Shown piece after piece: positions 9,169-17,149 of a stretch of 64,000 nucleotides of DNA. Every line of letters starts with the position of its first letter. The stretch's first letter is position 1. The translations under genes were made by a program, and so were the position numbers. This DNA comes from Pseudomonadota bacterium (GTDB lineage Bacteria; Pseudomonadota; Gammaproteobacteria; Burkholderiales; Burkholderiaceae_C). Where the stretch lies: positions 22,660-86,659 of the forward strand of contig JAJZUV010000014.1 in the NCBI GenBank assembly GCA_021848345.1, given 5' to 3'. The notes under the pieces were generated by a model that was not told the DNA's origin, made no database searches, and worked only from the letters and a program-made list of their open reading frames with translations.

Positions 9169-11040
9169 ATGCACCGGACCGACACCACGCCGCGAGGCGC
9201 CGAGCCCACGCCGGGCAGCGCGCGCCGGGATCTCGCGCGCCTGCTGCGCCTGATGGCGCCGCAGCGCGCCTGGATGCTGGCCGGCGCGGCGGTGGCCCTG
9301 CTGGCGCTGTTGGCCAACGTGGGCCTGCTGACGGTGTCCGGCTGGTTCATCGCGGCCATGGCGCTGGCGGGCGCCTCCGGCGCGGTGTTCGACTATTTCA
9401 CGCCGGCGGCGCTGATCCGCGGCCTGGCCATCGCCCGCACCGGCGGGCGCTATGTCGAGCGCCTGCTCACGCACGAAGCCACCTTCCGCATCCTGGCGCG
9501 ACTGCGGGTGTGGCTGTACCTGGCCATCGAGCCGCTGGCGCCGGCGCGCCTGGACCTGATGCGCAGCGCCGACCTGCTGTCGCGCATGCAGGCCGACATC
9601 GACACCCTGAACCAGGTCTACCTGCGCCTGCTGCTGCCCGCCGGCGTGGCCGCGGTGTCGACGCTGGGCATGCTGGCCGCGGTGGCGCTGTTCAGTCCCG
9701 CGCTGGCGCTGCTGGTCGGCGCCTGGCTGGCGCTGGCCGGGGTGGCCGTGCCCTGGTGGGCCTGGCATCGCGGGCGCGACGCGGCGGCGGGTGCGCTGCT
9801 GCAGCGCAACCTGCTGCGCATCGAGGTGGCCGACGCGCTGGCCGGTGCGCTGGATCTGCGGGTCTACGGTGCCGAGGACCAAGCGCTGCGGCGCGTGGAC
9901 CGCGCCAGCGCCGAACTGCTGCAGCAGCAGCGCCGGCTCAGCGATCTGGCGGGCCTGTCCGGAGCCGCCGTGGGTCTGTGCGCCAACCTGGCCGTGTGGT
10001 CGGCGCTGGTCCTGCTGCTGCCGGCCGTCGCATCCGGGCAACTGCCGCCGGCGCGGCTTCCGATGCTGGCGCTGTTCGCGCTGGGCGCCTTCGAGGCGGT
10101 GGCGCCGCTTCCGCTGGCCTTCCAGATGCTGGGGGAGATGCTGGCCGCGGCGCGCCGCGTGTTCGAACTGGCCGACACGCCGCCGGGCGTGGCCGAGCCG
10201 CCCTGCGCATCCGCGGCGGCTACCGCAGCCGGTCACGGAGCCGATGTGGGCGCGGGTGGGCGCGCGGGTGCGGGCGCGGGGTCGGCCGCGAGCCTCGGCG
10301 CGGGCGGCGATGCGCGCGGTGGCGACGGTCGCGGTGCGGCGCTGGAGCTGCGTGGCCTGCGCATGCGCTACGCGCCGCACACGCCCTGGGTGCTCGACGG
10401 GCTCGACCTCGACCTGGCCGCCGGCGCGCGCCTGGCGCTGGTCGGGGCCAGCGGCGCCGGCAAGAGCAGCCTGCTGCAGGTGCTGACCCGGCTGCGCGAG
10501 TACCAGCAGGGCAGCGTGCGCATCGGCGGGCGCGACCTGCGTGAACTGCGCGGCGACGACGCGCGGGCACGCTTCGCTGTGGTCGGGCAGGACGACTACC
10601 TGTTCCACGGCAGCGTGCTGGACAACCTGTTGCTGGCGAATCCGCTGGCCACGCCCGAACAGGTGCACGGCGCGTGCCGCGCGGCGCGCCTGCACGGGTT
10701 CATCGAATCCCTGCCCGAGGGCTACCTGAGCCCGCTCGGCGAGGGCGGCACGCGCCTGTCCGGCGGGCAGGCCCGGCGCCTGGGCATCGCGCGCGCCCTG
10801 CTCAAGGACGCTCCGGTGCTGCTGCTGGACGAACCCGCCGACGCGCTGGACGCGCACACGGAGCGGGAGTTGTACGAAGCCTTGTCGGAAGCCATGCGCG
10901 GCCGTTCGGTGCTGCTGATCTCGCACCGCCTGGGCGCGCTGTCCGCGCTGGTCGACGAGGTGGCCGTGCTGGAGCGCGGGCGCATCGCGTGGCGGGGCCC
11001 GGTCGCGCGCTGGCGGGAGGCCGCGCGCGACGCGGGGTGA
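9169..11040 (+). CDS. cydC: Thiol reductant ABC exporter subunit CydC
   Basis: Second half of the CydDC exporter in the inner membrane. The 623 residues have a transmembrane domain to about 335 and an ATPase from about 385 (Walker A GASGAGKSS, LSGGQ, LLLDEPAD, ISHRL). The start at 9169 has AGGAGG about 8 bases upstream, inside the end of cydD. The stretch of about 45 residues joining the two domains (near 340-388) is a low-complexity Gly/Ala/Arg-rich insert, longer than in typical CydC. It may be a flexible linker or a slippage-prone expansion. The ATPase motifs after it are intact and in frame, so the protein should work. Confidence 0.92.
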   Translation: MHRTDTTPRGAEPTPGSARRDLARLLRLMAPQRAWMLAGAAVALLALLANVGLLTVSGWFIAAMALAGASGAVFDYFTPAALIRGLAIARTGGRYVERLLTHEATFRILARLRVWLYLAIEPLAPARLDLMRSADLLSRMQADIDTLNQVYLRLLLPAGVAAVSTLGMLAAVALFSPALALLVGAWLALAGVAVPWWAWHRGRDAAAGALLQRNLLRIEVADALAGALDLRVYGAEDQALRRVDRASAELLQQQRRLSDLAGLSGAAVGLCANLAVWSALVLLLPAVASGQLPPARLPMLALFALGAFEAVAPLPLAFQMLGEMLAAARRVFELADTPPGVAEPPCASAAATAAGHGADVGAGGRAGAGAGSAASLGAGGDARGGDGRGAALELRGLRMRYAPHTPWVLDGLDLDLAAGARLALVGASGAGKSSLLQVLTRLREYQQGSVRIGGRDLRELRGDDARARFAVVGQDDYLFHGSVLDNLLLANPLATPEQVHGACRAARLHGFIESLPEGYLSPLGEGGTRLSGGQARRLGIARALLKDAPVLLLDEPADALDAHTERELYEALSEAMRGRSVLLISHRLGALSALVDEVAVLERGRIAWRGPVARWREAARDAG

Positions 11041-11081
11041 GTGACGGCCCCCACGCTCGCTGACGCTCGCTGTTCCACGTC

Positions 11082-11097
11082 GTCGCCTGCAGGCGAC
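11082..11097. repeat. 16-bp perfect palindrome between cydC and cydX
   Basis: GTCGCCTGCAGGCGAC reads identically on both strands. It lies 41 bp after cydC in a 208-bp convergent gap that also contains a larger hairpin and repeated CTCGCTG / CGCTCGC words. The gap looks like a dispersed intergenic repeat rather than coding DNA, but only one copy is visible in this window. Confidence 0.6.
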
Positions 11098-11112
11098 TCC
11101 GATTCGCCTCCG

Positions 11113-11138
11113 TCCAGGCTGCCGCAGGGCAGCCTGGA
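11113..11138. terminator. 11-bp-stem hairpin, possible bidirectional terminator
   Basis: A perfect inverted repeat (TCCAGGCTGCC / GGCAGCCTGGA) with a GCAG loop lies between the convergent cydC and cydX genes. Position and stability suit a transcription terminator for both. No T-run follows on either strand, so intrinsic termination is uncertain; it may instead be a REP-like element. Confidence 0.4.
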
Positions 11139-11248
11139 GCCGCGGGGCTCATCCCCGGAGGGGGTCGCAGCCGCCTTGGGGCGGCCCGGCGCCGGCTGCG
11201 GGCGCAGTTCCGACGCTCGCGTTGCTCGCTGCGTCCTGGAGTGCCGGC

Positions 11249-11440
11249 TCAGCGCGGCAGGGCTTCGTCCTCGTCCTGCGTATCGAGCCAGGCGCCGCCG
11301 GCGGCAGAGACCAGTACGATCATCACGGTGCCGACGATCCACGCGAAATACCACGACGCGTAGTCGCCGAGGATCACGCCCAGCACGATCGTGGCCAGCG
11401 CGATGAGCAGGTACAGCACGAACAGGAAAAAGGTCTTCAT
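11249..11440 (-). CDS. cydX: Cytochrome bd small subunit CydX, N-terminally extended
   Basis: Small inner-membrane protein of 63 residues downstream of cydB. Residues 29-38 read SWYFAWIVGT, which matches the conserved start of CydX (WYFAWILGT in E. coli), the subunit that stabilises the haem site of cytochrome bd. Classical CydX is about 37 residues and begins at that motif. Here it is preceded by about 28 residues that form an extra hydrophobic helix (about 4-25). The ATG at 11440 has GGAG 7 bases upstream, so the extension is probably translated. The C-terminus is acidic (DTQDEDE). It lies 20 bp after cydB. The CydX assignment rests on the short motif and gene order. Confidence 0.75.
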   Translation of the reverse strand: MKTFFLFVLYLLIALATIVLGVILGDYASWYFAWIVGTVMIVLVSAAGGAWLDTQDEDEALPR

Positions 11441-11460
11441 GGCGGTCTCCGTCGGGCGGT

Positions 11461-12594
11461 TCAGTAGGCGTGCTCGTCGGATTCGAGCGCGCGCGCGTCC
11501 ACTTCGCCGCGCATGACCCAGAAGGCCCAGCTGGTGTACCAGATGATCAGGGGCACGAACACCAGCGCGAAGCCGGTCATCCACAGCAGCGTGGTCAGGC
11601 TGGACACCGAGTTCCACACCGTCAGGCTCTGCGAGGGATCGAGGCTGGAGGGCATCATGAACGGGAACAGCGCCACCCCGGCGGTGCCGATGACGCCGAT
11701 CCAGGCCAGCGCGCCGCTCCACCAGGCCAGCGTGGGCCTGCGCGCGCGCACCGAGACCAGCGCCAGCAGCATGCCCGCGTAGCCCAGCAGGGGCACGATC
11801 CACAGCAGCGGCTGGGCGCGGAAATTGCCCAGCCAGGCGCCGGCGTGCAGGCTCACCGTCTGCTGCAGCGGGTTCTGCGCGGCGGCCGGCGCGGGGCCGG
11901 CGTCCAGCACGTAGCCGTGCATCATCGAGACCCACACGCCGCCGGCCGTGAACAGCAGTAGCGCCAGCGCCAGCGCGCCCGAGGAGGCGGCGCGCGCGCG
12001 CTGCGCCACGGCGCCGCCGGCGCGGCCCATCAGCATCGCCGCGCCCATGTGCACCGACAGCATCAGCGACAGCAGGCCGCACAGCACGGCGAAGGGGTTC
12101 AGCAGCGCGAGGAAGCTGCCCGTGTAGTACGAGCGCATGTCCCAGCTGAAGTGAAAGGGCACGCCCAGCAGCATGTTGCCCATGCCGGCGCCGTAGACGA
12201 TCATCGGCACCGCGCCGCTGACCAGCAGCGCCCAATCCCAGGCGTTGCGCCATGTCGGCGAGGCGATCTTGCTGCGGTACTCGAACCCGAGCGGACGCAC
12301 GATCATGGTCCACAGTAGCAGCAACATCACGATGTACAGCCCGGAGAAGGCCGTGGCGTAGATCAGGGGGAACGCGGCGAAGATGGCGCCGCCCCCCAGG
12401 ATGAACCACACCTGGTTGCCGTCCCAGTGCGGTCCGATGGCGTTGAGGCAGACGCGGCGTTCGGTGTCGCTGCGCCCGACGAAGCGCAGCAGGGTGCCGA
12501 CGCCCATGTCCATGCCCACCATGATGGCCAGGCCCATGAGCAGCACGCCCAGCAGCAGCCACCACAACACCTTGAGTGCGAGATACAGGTCCAT
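11461..12594 (-). CDS. cydB: Cytochrome bd ubiquinol oxidase subunit II CydB
   Basis: Structural subunit of the quinol oxidase that reduces oxygen to water at low oxygen tension; inner membrane. The 377 residues show eight or more hydrophobic segments and the CydB-like opening VLWWLLLGVLLMGLAIM followed by DMGVGTLL. Length matches the family (about 380). The start is 3 bp after the end of cydA, so the two are translationally linked. No unusual change seen. Confidence 0.95.
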   Translation of the reverse strand: MDLYLALKVLWWLLLGVLLMGLAIMVGMDMGVGTLLRFVGRSDTERRVCLNAIGPHWDGNQVWFILGGGAIFAAFPLIYATAFSGLYIVMLLLLWTMIVRPLGFEYRSKIASPTWRNAWDWALLVSGAVPMIVYGAGMGNMLLGVPFHFSWDMRSYYTGSFLALLNPFAVLCGLLSLMLSVHMGAAMLMGRAGGAVAQRARAASSGALALALLLFTAGGVWVSMMHGYVLDAGPAPAAAQNPLQQTVSLHAGAWLGNFRAQPLLWIVPLLGYAGMLLALVSVRARRPTLAWWSGALAWIGVIGTAGVALFPFMMPSSLDPSQSLTVWNSVSSLTTLLWMTGFALVFVPLIIWYTSWAFWVMRGEVDARALESDEHAY

Positions 12595-12597
12595 GGC

Positions 12598-14205
12598 TCA
12601 ATCTCCCTTGCGCATCATGGCGCCGGCGGTGGCGTAACCGCCGCCCCAGGCGGGTCGTTGCGAGCTCGCCGGGCCGCCGTCATGCTCGTGCGGGCCCTGG
12701 CGGATGAATCGCACCATCAGGTACATCTCGATGGCGATGAACACCGAATACAGCGTGACGAAGCCGATCAGCGAGAAGGCCATGTAGCCCACGCTGTGGG
12801 TGGAGGCGCTCATCCAGGTGGGCAGCAGCCCGTACACCGTCCATGGCTGGCGTCCGAGCTCGGCGGTGAGCCAGCCGAACTCGCAGGCCAGGAAGGGCAC
12901 CGGGATCATCCACGGCGCCAGGCGCAGGAACCAGCGGTGGCGCTGCAGGTCGCGGCGCAGCGTGAACAGCGTGGACAGCACGAAGAAGCCCAGCATCAGC
13001 AGGCCCATGCCCACCATCAGGCGGAAGCTCCAGAACTCGGCGAACACGTTGGGAATGCTGTCCCACGCAGCCTTGTCCAGGTCGGACGGGCTCAGCCGCG
13101 CCAGGTCGTCGTCCGGCGCGTAGCGCTCGGCGAGGAATCCGTAGCCCATGTCGGCTTCGTGGGCCTTGAACTGCGCCATCGCGGCCGCGTCTCCGGGCTT
13201 CGCACTGAGCTGCTTGAGCGCCTGCACCGCCTGCACGCCGCTGACGATGCGCTCGCGGTTGTGTTGAACGATGTCGTCGATGCCCGGCACCGTCTGGTCC
13301 ATCGTGTGGGTCAGCAGCGGCGTGAGCACGTAGGGGACCTGCAGCGCGAAATCGTTGTCGCGGCGCTTCTGGTCGGGCCAGGCCACCACGTTGAACGGGG
13401 CGGGCGCCGGCTCGGTCTTCCACATGGCTTCCATGGCCGCCAGCTTGGAGGGCTGCGCGTGCGCTCCCACGAAGCCCAGCGCGTCGCCGAGGGTGATCAC
13501 GCCGGCGGTGGCCAGCACCCCGAACAGCGCGGCCATGCGGAAGGAGCGGCGCGCCAGCTCGACGTGGCGACCGCGGTACAGGTACCAGGCGCTGATGCCG
13601 CAGACGAAGATCGACGCGGTGACGTAGCCGGCGATGCTGGTGTGCACGAACTTGGCCTGCGCGTCGGGGCTGAAGATCAGCGCCGGCAGGCTGGTGAGCT
13701 CCATGCGCATGGTCACCGGGTTGAAATGCGCGCCCTGCGGGTCCTGCATGAAGCCGTTGGCCACCAGGATCCACAGCGCCGACAGGTTCGAGCCCAGCGC
13801 CACCAGGTAGGTGACCAGCAGATGCTGCATCTTGCTCAGGCGTTTCCAGCCGAACACCATGAGTCCGATGAACGTGGACTCCATGAAAAAGGCCATCAGT
13901 CCCTCGATGGCCAGGGGCGCGCCGAAGATGTCGCCGACGAAGCCCGAGTAGAAGGACCAGTTGGTGCCGAACTCGAACTCCATGGTCAGCCCGGTGGCCA
14001 CGCCCAGCGCGAAGTTGATCAGGAACAACTTGCCCCAGAACTCCACCATGCGCCGGTAGATCTCGCGCCCGGTGGTCACGTAGACGGTTTCCATCGCCGC
14101 CAGCATGAAGGTCATGCCCAGCGTGAGGGGGACGAACAGGAAGTGGTACAGCGCGGTGGCGGCGAACTGCCAGCGCGAGAGTTCCACGACGGTGGGGTTG
14201 ATCAT
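12598..14205 (-). CDS. cydA: Cytochrome bd ubiquinol oxidase subunit I CydA
   Basis: Haem-bearing, quinol-oxidising subunit of cytochrome bd oxidase. The 535 residues begin MINPTVVELSRWQF, and His21 in ALYHFLFVPLTLG corresponds to the b595 ligand (His19 in E. coli). The quinol-loop signature GRQPW is present in TAELGRQPWTVYG, and the length fits the long-Q-loop form. An in-frame ATG 21 bp upstream exists, but AGGGAG lies 6 bases before the ATG at 14205, so that start is used. Upstream is an FNR-like box at promoter-appropriate spacing, which would give induction at low oxygen. Confidence 0.95.
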   Translation of the reverse strand: MINPTVVELSRWQFAATALYHFLFVPLTLGMTFMLAAMETVYVTTGREIYRRMVEFWGKLFLINFALGVATGLTMEFEFGTNWSFYSGFVGDIFGAPLAIEGLMAFFMESTFIGLMVFGWKRLSKMQHLLVTYLVALGSNLSALWILVANGFMQDPQGAHFNPVTMRMELTSLPALIFSPDAQAKFVHTSIAGYVTASIFVCGISAWYLYRGRHVELARRSFRMAALFGVLATAGVITLGDALGFVGAHAQPSKLAAMEAMWKTEPAPAPFNVVAWPDQKRRDNDFALQVPYVLTPLLTHTMDQTVPGIDDIVQHNRERIVSGVQAVQALKQLSAKPGDAAAMAQFKAHEADMGYGFLAERYAPDDDLARLSPSDLDKAAWDSIPNVFAEFWSFRLMVGMGLLMLGFFVLSTLFTLRRDLQRHRWFLRLAPWMIPVPFLACEFGWLTAELGRQPWTVYGLLPTWMSASTHSVGYMAFSLIGFVTLYSVFIAIEMYLMVRFIRQGPHEHDGGPASSQRPAWGGGYATAGAMMRKGD

Positions 14206-14282
14206 TGCATGCTCCCTGAGGCGCACCGAGGAAAGAAGCGATCCGCGCGGGCGTCGGCCAGGGCCGCTGCGACCCGCGCCTG

Positions 14283-14331
14283 AAGCTCAACCATAGGCCC
14301 GGGCGGGCTGTGTTGTCTTGACGGCCAGCAA
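14283..14331 (-). promoter_or_regulatory. Predicted FNR/ANR-type promoter of cydABX
   Basis: On the minus strand, a dyad equivalent to TTGAC-N4-AGCAA lies at 14318-14331, one base off the FNR consensus second half-site. A -10-like TATGGT lies at 14295-14290. If transcription starts near 14283, the dyad centre (14324.5) sits at about -41.5, the class II FNR activator position. The start codon is about 78 bp downstream. Spacing and similarity are seen; the regulator is inferred. Confidence 0.5.
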
Positions 14332-14342
14332 AGTTTGCAAAT

Positions 14343-14354
14343 ACCCCTAGGGGT
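14343..14354. promoter_or_regulatory. 12-bp palindrome ACCCCTAGGGGT between cydA and the pilin operon
   Basis: The perfect palindrome sits in an AT-rich part of the 325-bp region between the divergent cydA and pilin genes, about 20 bp beyond the FNR-like box. G/C-tract palindromes of this look resemble operators of CsoR/RcnR-type metal or persulfide sensors, but no such regulator gene is in the window. Which side it controls is unknown. Confidence 0.4.
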
Positions 14355-14530
14355 TGTCGCGAATTGTGTCAAAACAACAGGCGGCGGTTTTTCTCACGGG
14401 GAAGCTAGTCGAATCGCGCGGAATTCCCCGTAATAATGACGTTAATTCCGGGACGCAGCCGACCGTCGGTCGTGGGCGTTACCGCCGTGGGCGGCCAGGC
14501 CGGCCCGGCTGCACAAGAACGCGGACAGAC
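14355..14530. other. Leader region of the minor pilin operon
   Basis: This non-coding stretch completes the cydA/pilin gap. It contains a TAATAAT at 14431-14437 that could serve as a -10 element for the pilin operon, flanked by AATTCC repeats (GGAATTCC near 14420, TTAATTCC near 14442). No convincing -35 or sigma-54 site was found. Translation of the first pilin starts at 14531 without a strong ribosome site. Confidence 0.35.
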
Positions 14531-14956
14531 ATGGCGAAACCAGTCGCTTCGGGGGGATTCACGCTGATCGAGTTGATGATCGTGGTGGCGATCGTCGCCG
14601 TGCTCGCGGCCGTCGGAATCCCGGCCTACAACGCCTACGTCATGCGCGGTTACATGCACGGCGCGCAGGACGCGCTGGTCGAACAGGCCAACGAAGTGCA
14701 GAAATACGCGCAGGACAACGAGAAATACCCGACGAGCTGCCCCGACCCGGTGACCGCGATCAATTTCACCATCACCTGCTCGTCGTCGACGTCCACCACC
14801 TACCTGCTGACGGCCACCGGCACCGGGCCCGCTGCCGGTTTCACCTTCACGCTGGACGAGTCGGGCAATCGTGCGACGACGGCGGCCCCGAGCGGCTGGG
14901 CCACCAGCTCGACCTGCTGGACGCGGGATCAGGAGGGCGACTGTGCGGTGCAATGA
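14531..14956 (+). CDS. Type IV pilin-like protein, PilE family
   Basis: Minor pilin or pilin-like subunit, processed by prepilin peptidase and inserted in the inner membrane before joining the pilus. The leader MAKPVASGG is followed by FTLIELMIVVAIVAVLAAVGIPAY, the standard class III signal with Glu5 and a hydrophobic helix. The 141-residue protein has four Cys in its C-terminal half (SCPDP, ITCSS, STCWTRD, GDCAVQ), giving two likely disulfides. It is the first gene of a six-gene operon ending in pilY1. In many Gammaproteobacteria pilE lies at the end, so the order differs. Confidence 0.85.
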   Translation: MAKPVASGGFTLIELMIVVAIVAVLAAVGIPAYNAYVMRGYMHGAQDALVEQANEVQKYAQDNEKYPTSCPDPVTAINFTITCSSSTSTTYLLTATGTGPAAGFTFTLDESGNRATTAAPSGWATSSTCWTRDQEGDCAVQ

Positions 14957-15476
14957 CCTTCGTACGGCCCGCGCGCAGTCGGGCTTCACGCTGCTCGAAC
15001 TGCTGCTCACGGTGGTGGTGATGGGTGTGCTGCTGGCGGTCGCCATACCCTCGTTCCAGTCCATCGTGCAGGGGCAGCACAACACCGACATCACCACCCA
15101 GTTCGCGCAGGATCTGGCCTGGGCGCAGGGCACGGCGCTGTCCGGTCAGACGGTGGTGATGACCATCAACGCCGACGGTTCGTGGGGCATGACCGAGCGC
15201 ACCTACGACAAGACGACCGGCACGTTCGGAACTATGGCCTTCCCCGGGCACTCGATGACCTCGGCGCAGCTGCAGGCGGACGACCCCGGCGTGAGCTGCG
15301 CGTTGGTCACCGGCAGCGCATCCCAGAGCTGCCAGCAGACCCTGAGCTTCACCTCCATCGGCACCGTCACCGGGCTCACCCCCGGCGTGTTCCAGTACAC
15401 CAGCGGCACCAGCAAGTCGTCCTTCCAGGTCTTCGCCTCCGGCACCCTCGTGCCCAATCCCAGCTATGCCTCCTGA
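14943..15476 (+). CDS. Minor pilin FimT/GspH-like protein
   Basis: Prepilin-like protein expected at the pilus tip. The start is a GTG at 14943 with AGGAGG at 14931-14936; it overlaps the end of the previous gene by 14 bp. Residues 1-14 form a short basic leader ending in SG, followed by FTLLELLLTVVVMGVLLAVAIPSF. The 177-residue length and the soluble domain beginning with a DLAWAQGTAL-like helix fit the GspH/FimT family. In some bacteria FimT binds DNA during uptake; nothing here decides that. Confidence 0.82.
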   Translation: MRCNDLRTARAQSGFTLLELLLTVVVMGVLLAVAIPSFQSIVQGQHNTDITTQFAQDLAWAQGTALSGQTVVMTINADGSWGMTERTYDKTTGTFGTMAFPGHSMTSAQLQADDPGVSCALVTGSASQSCQQTLSFTSIGTVTGLTPGVFQYTSGTSKSSFQVFASGTLVPNPSYAS

Positions 15477-15918
15477 TCGCCGCCAAGCGCATCGTCAGCT
15501 CGGGGCCAGCCTGATCGAGGTGCTGGTGGCCCTGCTGATCTTCTCCTTCGGCCTGTTGGGCCTGGCCGGGCTGTACGCGCGCGGCGCGCCCACGCCCTTC
15601 GCCAATCAGACCGTGATCAACGTGCAAGCCGCGGCCGACAGCCTGATGGCCGCGCTGGCCAACGACACCGCGGGACTTCCGTCCTGCGGGGTCACCAAGG
15701 TGAGCGCGCCCGCGAGCATGCCCAGCTGGCTGAAGGACTGGCTGACCCAGGCCCAGCAGCAAATTCCCAGCCTGGTCGTGACCATCGTGCCCGGCAAGGA
15801 TGCATCCGGCAACGCCTGCTCGTCGACCAGCTGCGGCATCACCGCCACCTTGTACTGGACCGAAGGCTCCACCCAACGTTCGCAGGTATTCCATGCGCAG
15901 ATCGGCATCCACAGCTGA
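15466..15918 (+). CDS. pilV: Type IV pilus modification/minor pilin PilV
   Basis: Minor pilin of 150 residues. The basic leader (RRQAHRQLG) is followed by ASLIEVLVALLIFSFGLLGLAGLYARG, the characteristic PilV helix with Glu5. The ATG at 15466 overlaps the end of the fimT-like gene by 11 bp. The product is expected to belong to the PilV-W-X-Y1 tip complex that primes pilus assembly. The soluble part is short and has no unusual feature. Confidence 0.85.
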   Translation: MPPDRRQAHRQLGASLIEVLVALLIFSFGLLGLAGLYARGAPTPFANQTVINVQAAADSLMAALANDTAGLPSCGVTKVSAPASMPSWLKDWLTQAQQQIPSLVVTIVPGKDASGNACSSTSCGITATLYWTEGSTQRSQVFHAQIGIHS

Positions 15919-17149
15919 GGTGCTTCCGCGGGGCCGAGCCGGACGCCAGGCCGGCGTGACCCTGGTCGAGTTGATGGTGGCCATCGCGGTGGCGCTGATC
16001 CTGTCGCTGTCGATCCTGGGCGTGCTGGTGTTCTCGGCCAGCAGCAACAAGAACGCCACCACGCTGGGCACGCTGAACAACAATATCCGCGGAGTGTTCA
16101 CGCTGTTGACCATGGATGCGAACAGCGCGGGCTTCATGCTGGGCGCCGCGCAGTCGCAGTGCGCGCTCACCTTGCTGCACGATTCCAATCTGACCACGCA
16201 GCCGCCCAATGCCTACCCGGCATGGGCGCAGGACCAGACCAACAAGGGCAACCTGCCCTTCACCAACAACACCACCAGCTATCCGCCGGCGAGCTGGGGC
16301 AACGATACCCAGATCCTGCTGTTCACGGCCTCGCCCTCGGTGCCGCAGTACACCACGACCGGCGCATCGCCCAATGCCCTGCTGCCGTCTCCGGTCTCTA
16401 CGGCCGCCTATGGAGCCACCTGGACGGCCACGCCCAGTGCCTTGGTCTCGGGGACCCTGCAACTGACCTCCACCTCGGGACTGACCCAGGGCGACGTCGC
16501 GATGCTTCAGGTGCCAATGTCGAACGCGCTGGTGTGCATGCGTGTCCCGGTGTCCGCCATCTCGGGCAGCACCATCACCAGCACGCCGGGCGCGCAACTG
16601 ATGCCGGCCAATGCCTATAGCGACTTCGCCCAGCAGATCCCCAGCGGCTATGGCGTTCTTGGCATCGGACAGTTGCAGCACGCGCGCCTGCTCGACCTCG
16701 GACAGTCCAACAGTTCGATGCAGATCGTCGAGTACTGGATCGACGACAGCAACGGCTACCCGGTGCTGATGCGCAGCGTCTACAGCGCCCTGACCGACAG
16801 CCTGATCGGCACCGACGCCCTGGCGCCGGGGGTGGTGAGCCTGCAGGCCCTGTTCGGCACGATTCCGCAAGGCGCCAAGCCCGGTACCGTCATTCCGACC
16901 TTCAAGGCCTGGAGCGACGTCGACTCGGCGACGGACCAGGTGGTCTCGGTGGCGCTGGCGGTGGTCACCCGCACCCTGTACGACGACAGCAGCTACACGG
17001 CTCCGGCGACCATCACGGTGCCGCAGCCGGCCAGCGGCCTGACGGCCCCCGACGCGTTCACCGACTACAAGGTGTCCACCGCCGAGCAGCACCGGCATTT
17101 CCAGGTCAACACCATCGTCATCGCGCTGAGGGACGCAACATGGGACTGA
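15893..17149 (+). CDS. pilW: Type IV pilus assembly minor pilin PilW
   Basis: Large minor pilin, 418 residues from the ATG at 15893. The prepilin site is QAG followed by VTLVELMVAIAVALILSLSILGVLVF. The ATG start gives a leader of about 23 residues; an in-frame GTG at 15920 would give 14 and cannot be excluded. It overlaps pilV by 26 bp (or by none from the GTG). PilW proteins carry a long C-terminal beta-rich region and act with PilX in the tip complex; size and gene order agree. Confidence 0.85.
   Translation: MRRSASTAEVLPRGRAGRQAGVTLVELMVAIAVALILSLSILGVLVFSASSNKNATTLGTLNNNIRGVFTLLTMDANSAGFMLGAAQSQCALTLLHDSNLTTQPPNAYPAWAQDQTNKGNLPFTNNTTSYPPASWGNDTQILLFTASPSVPQYTTTGASPNALLPSPVSTAAYGATWTATPSALVSGTLQLTSTSGLTQGDVAMLQVPMSNALVCMRVPVSAISGSTITSTPGAQLMPANAYSDFAQQIPSGYGVLGIGQLQHARLLDLGQSNSSMQIVEYWIDDSNGYPVLMRSVYSALTDSLIGTDALAPGVVSLQALFGTIPQGAKPGTVIPTFKAWSDVDSATDQVVSVALAVVTRTLYDDSSYTAPATITVPQPASGLTAPDAFTDYKVSTAEQHRHFQVNTIVIALRDATWD

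Noticed and set aside
14490..14516. Possible sigma-54 promoter (GG...GC spacing) before the pilin operon
   Set aside because: Only the loosest GG/GC spacing is met; the TGGCACG and TTGC blocks do not match.
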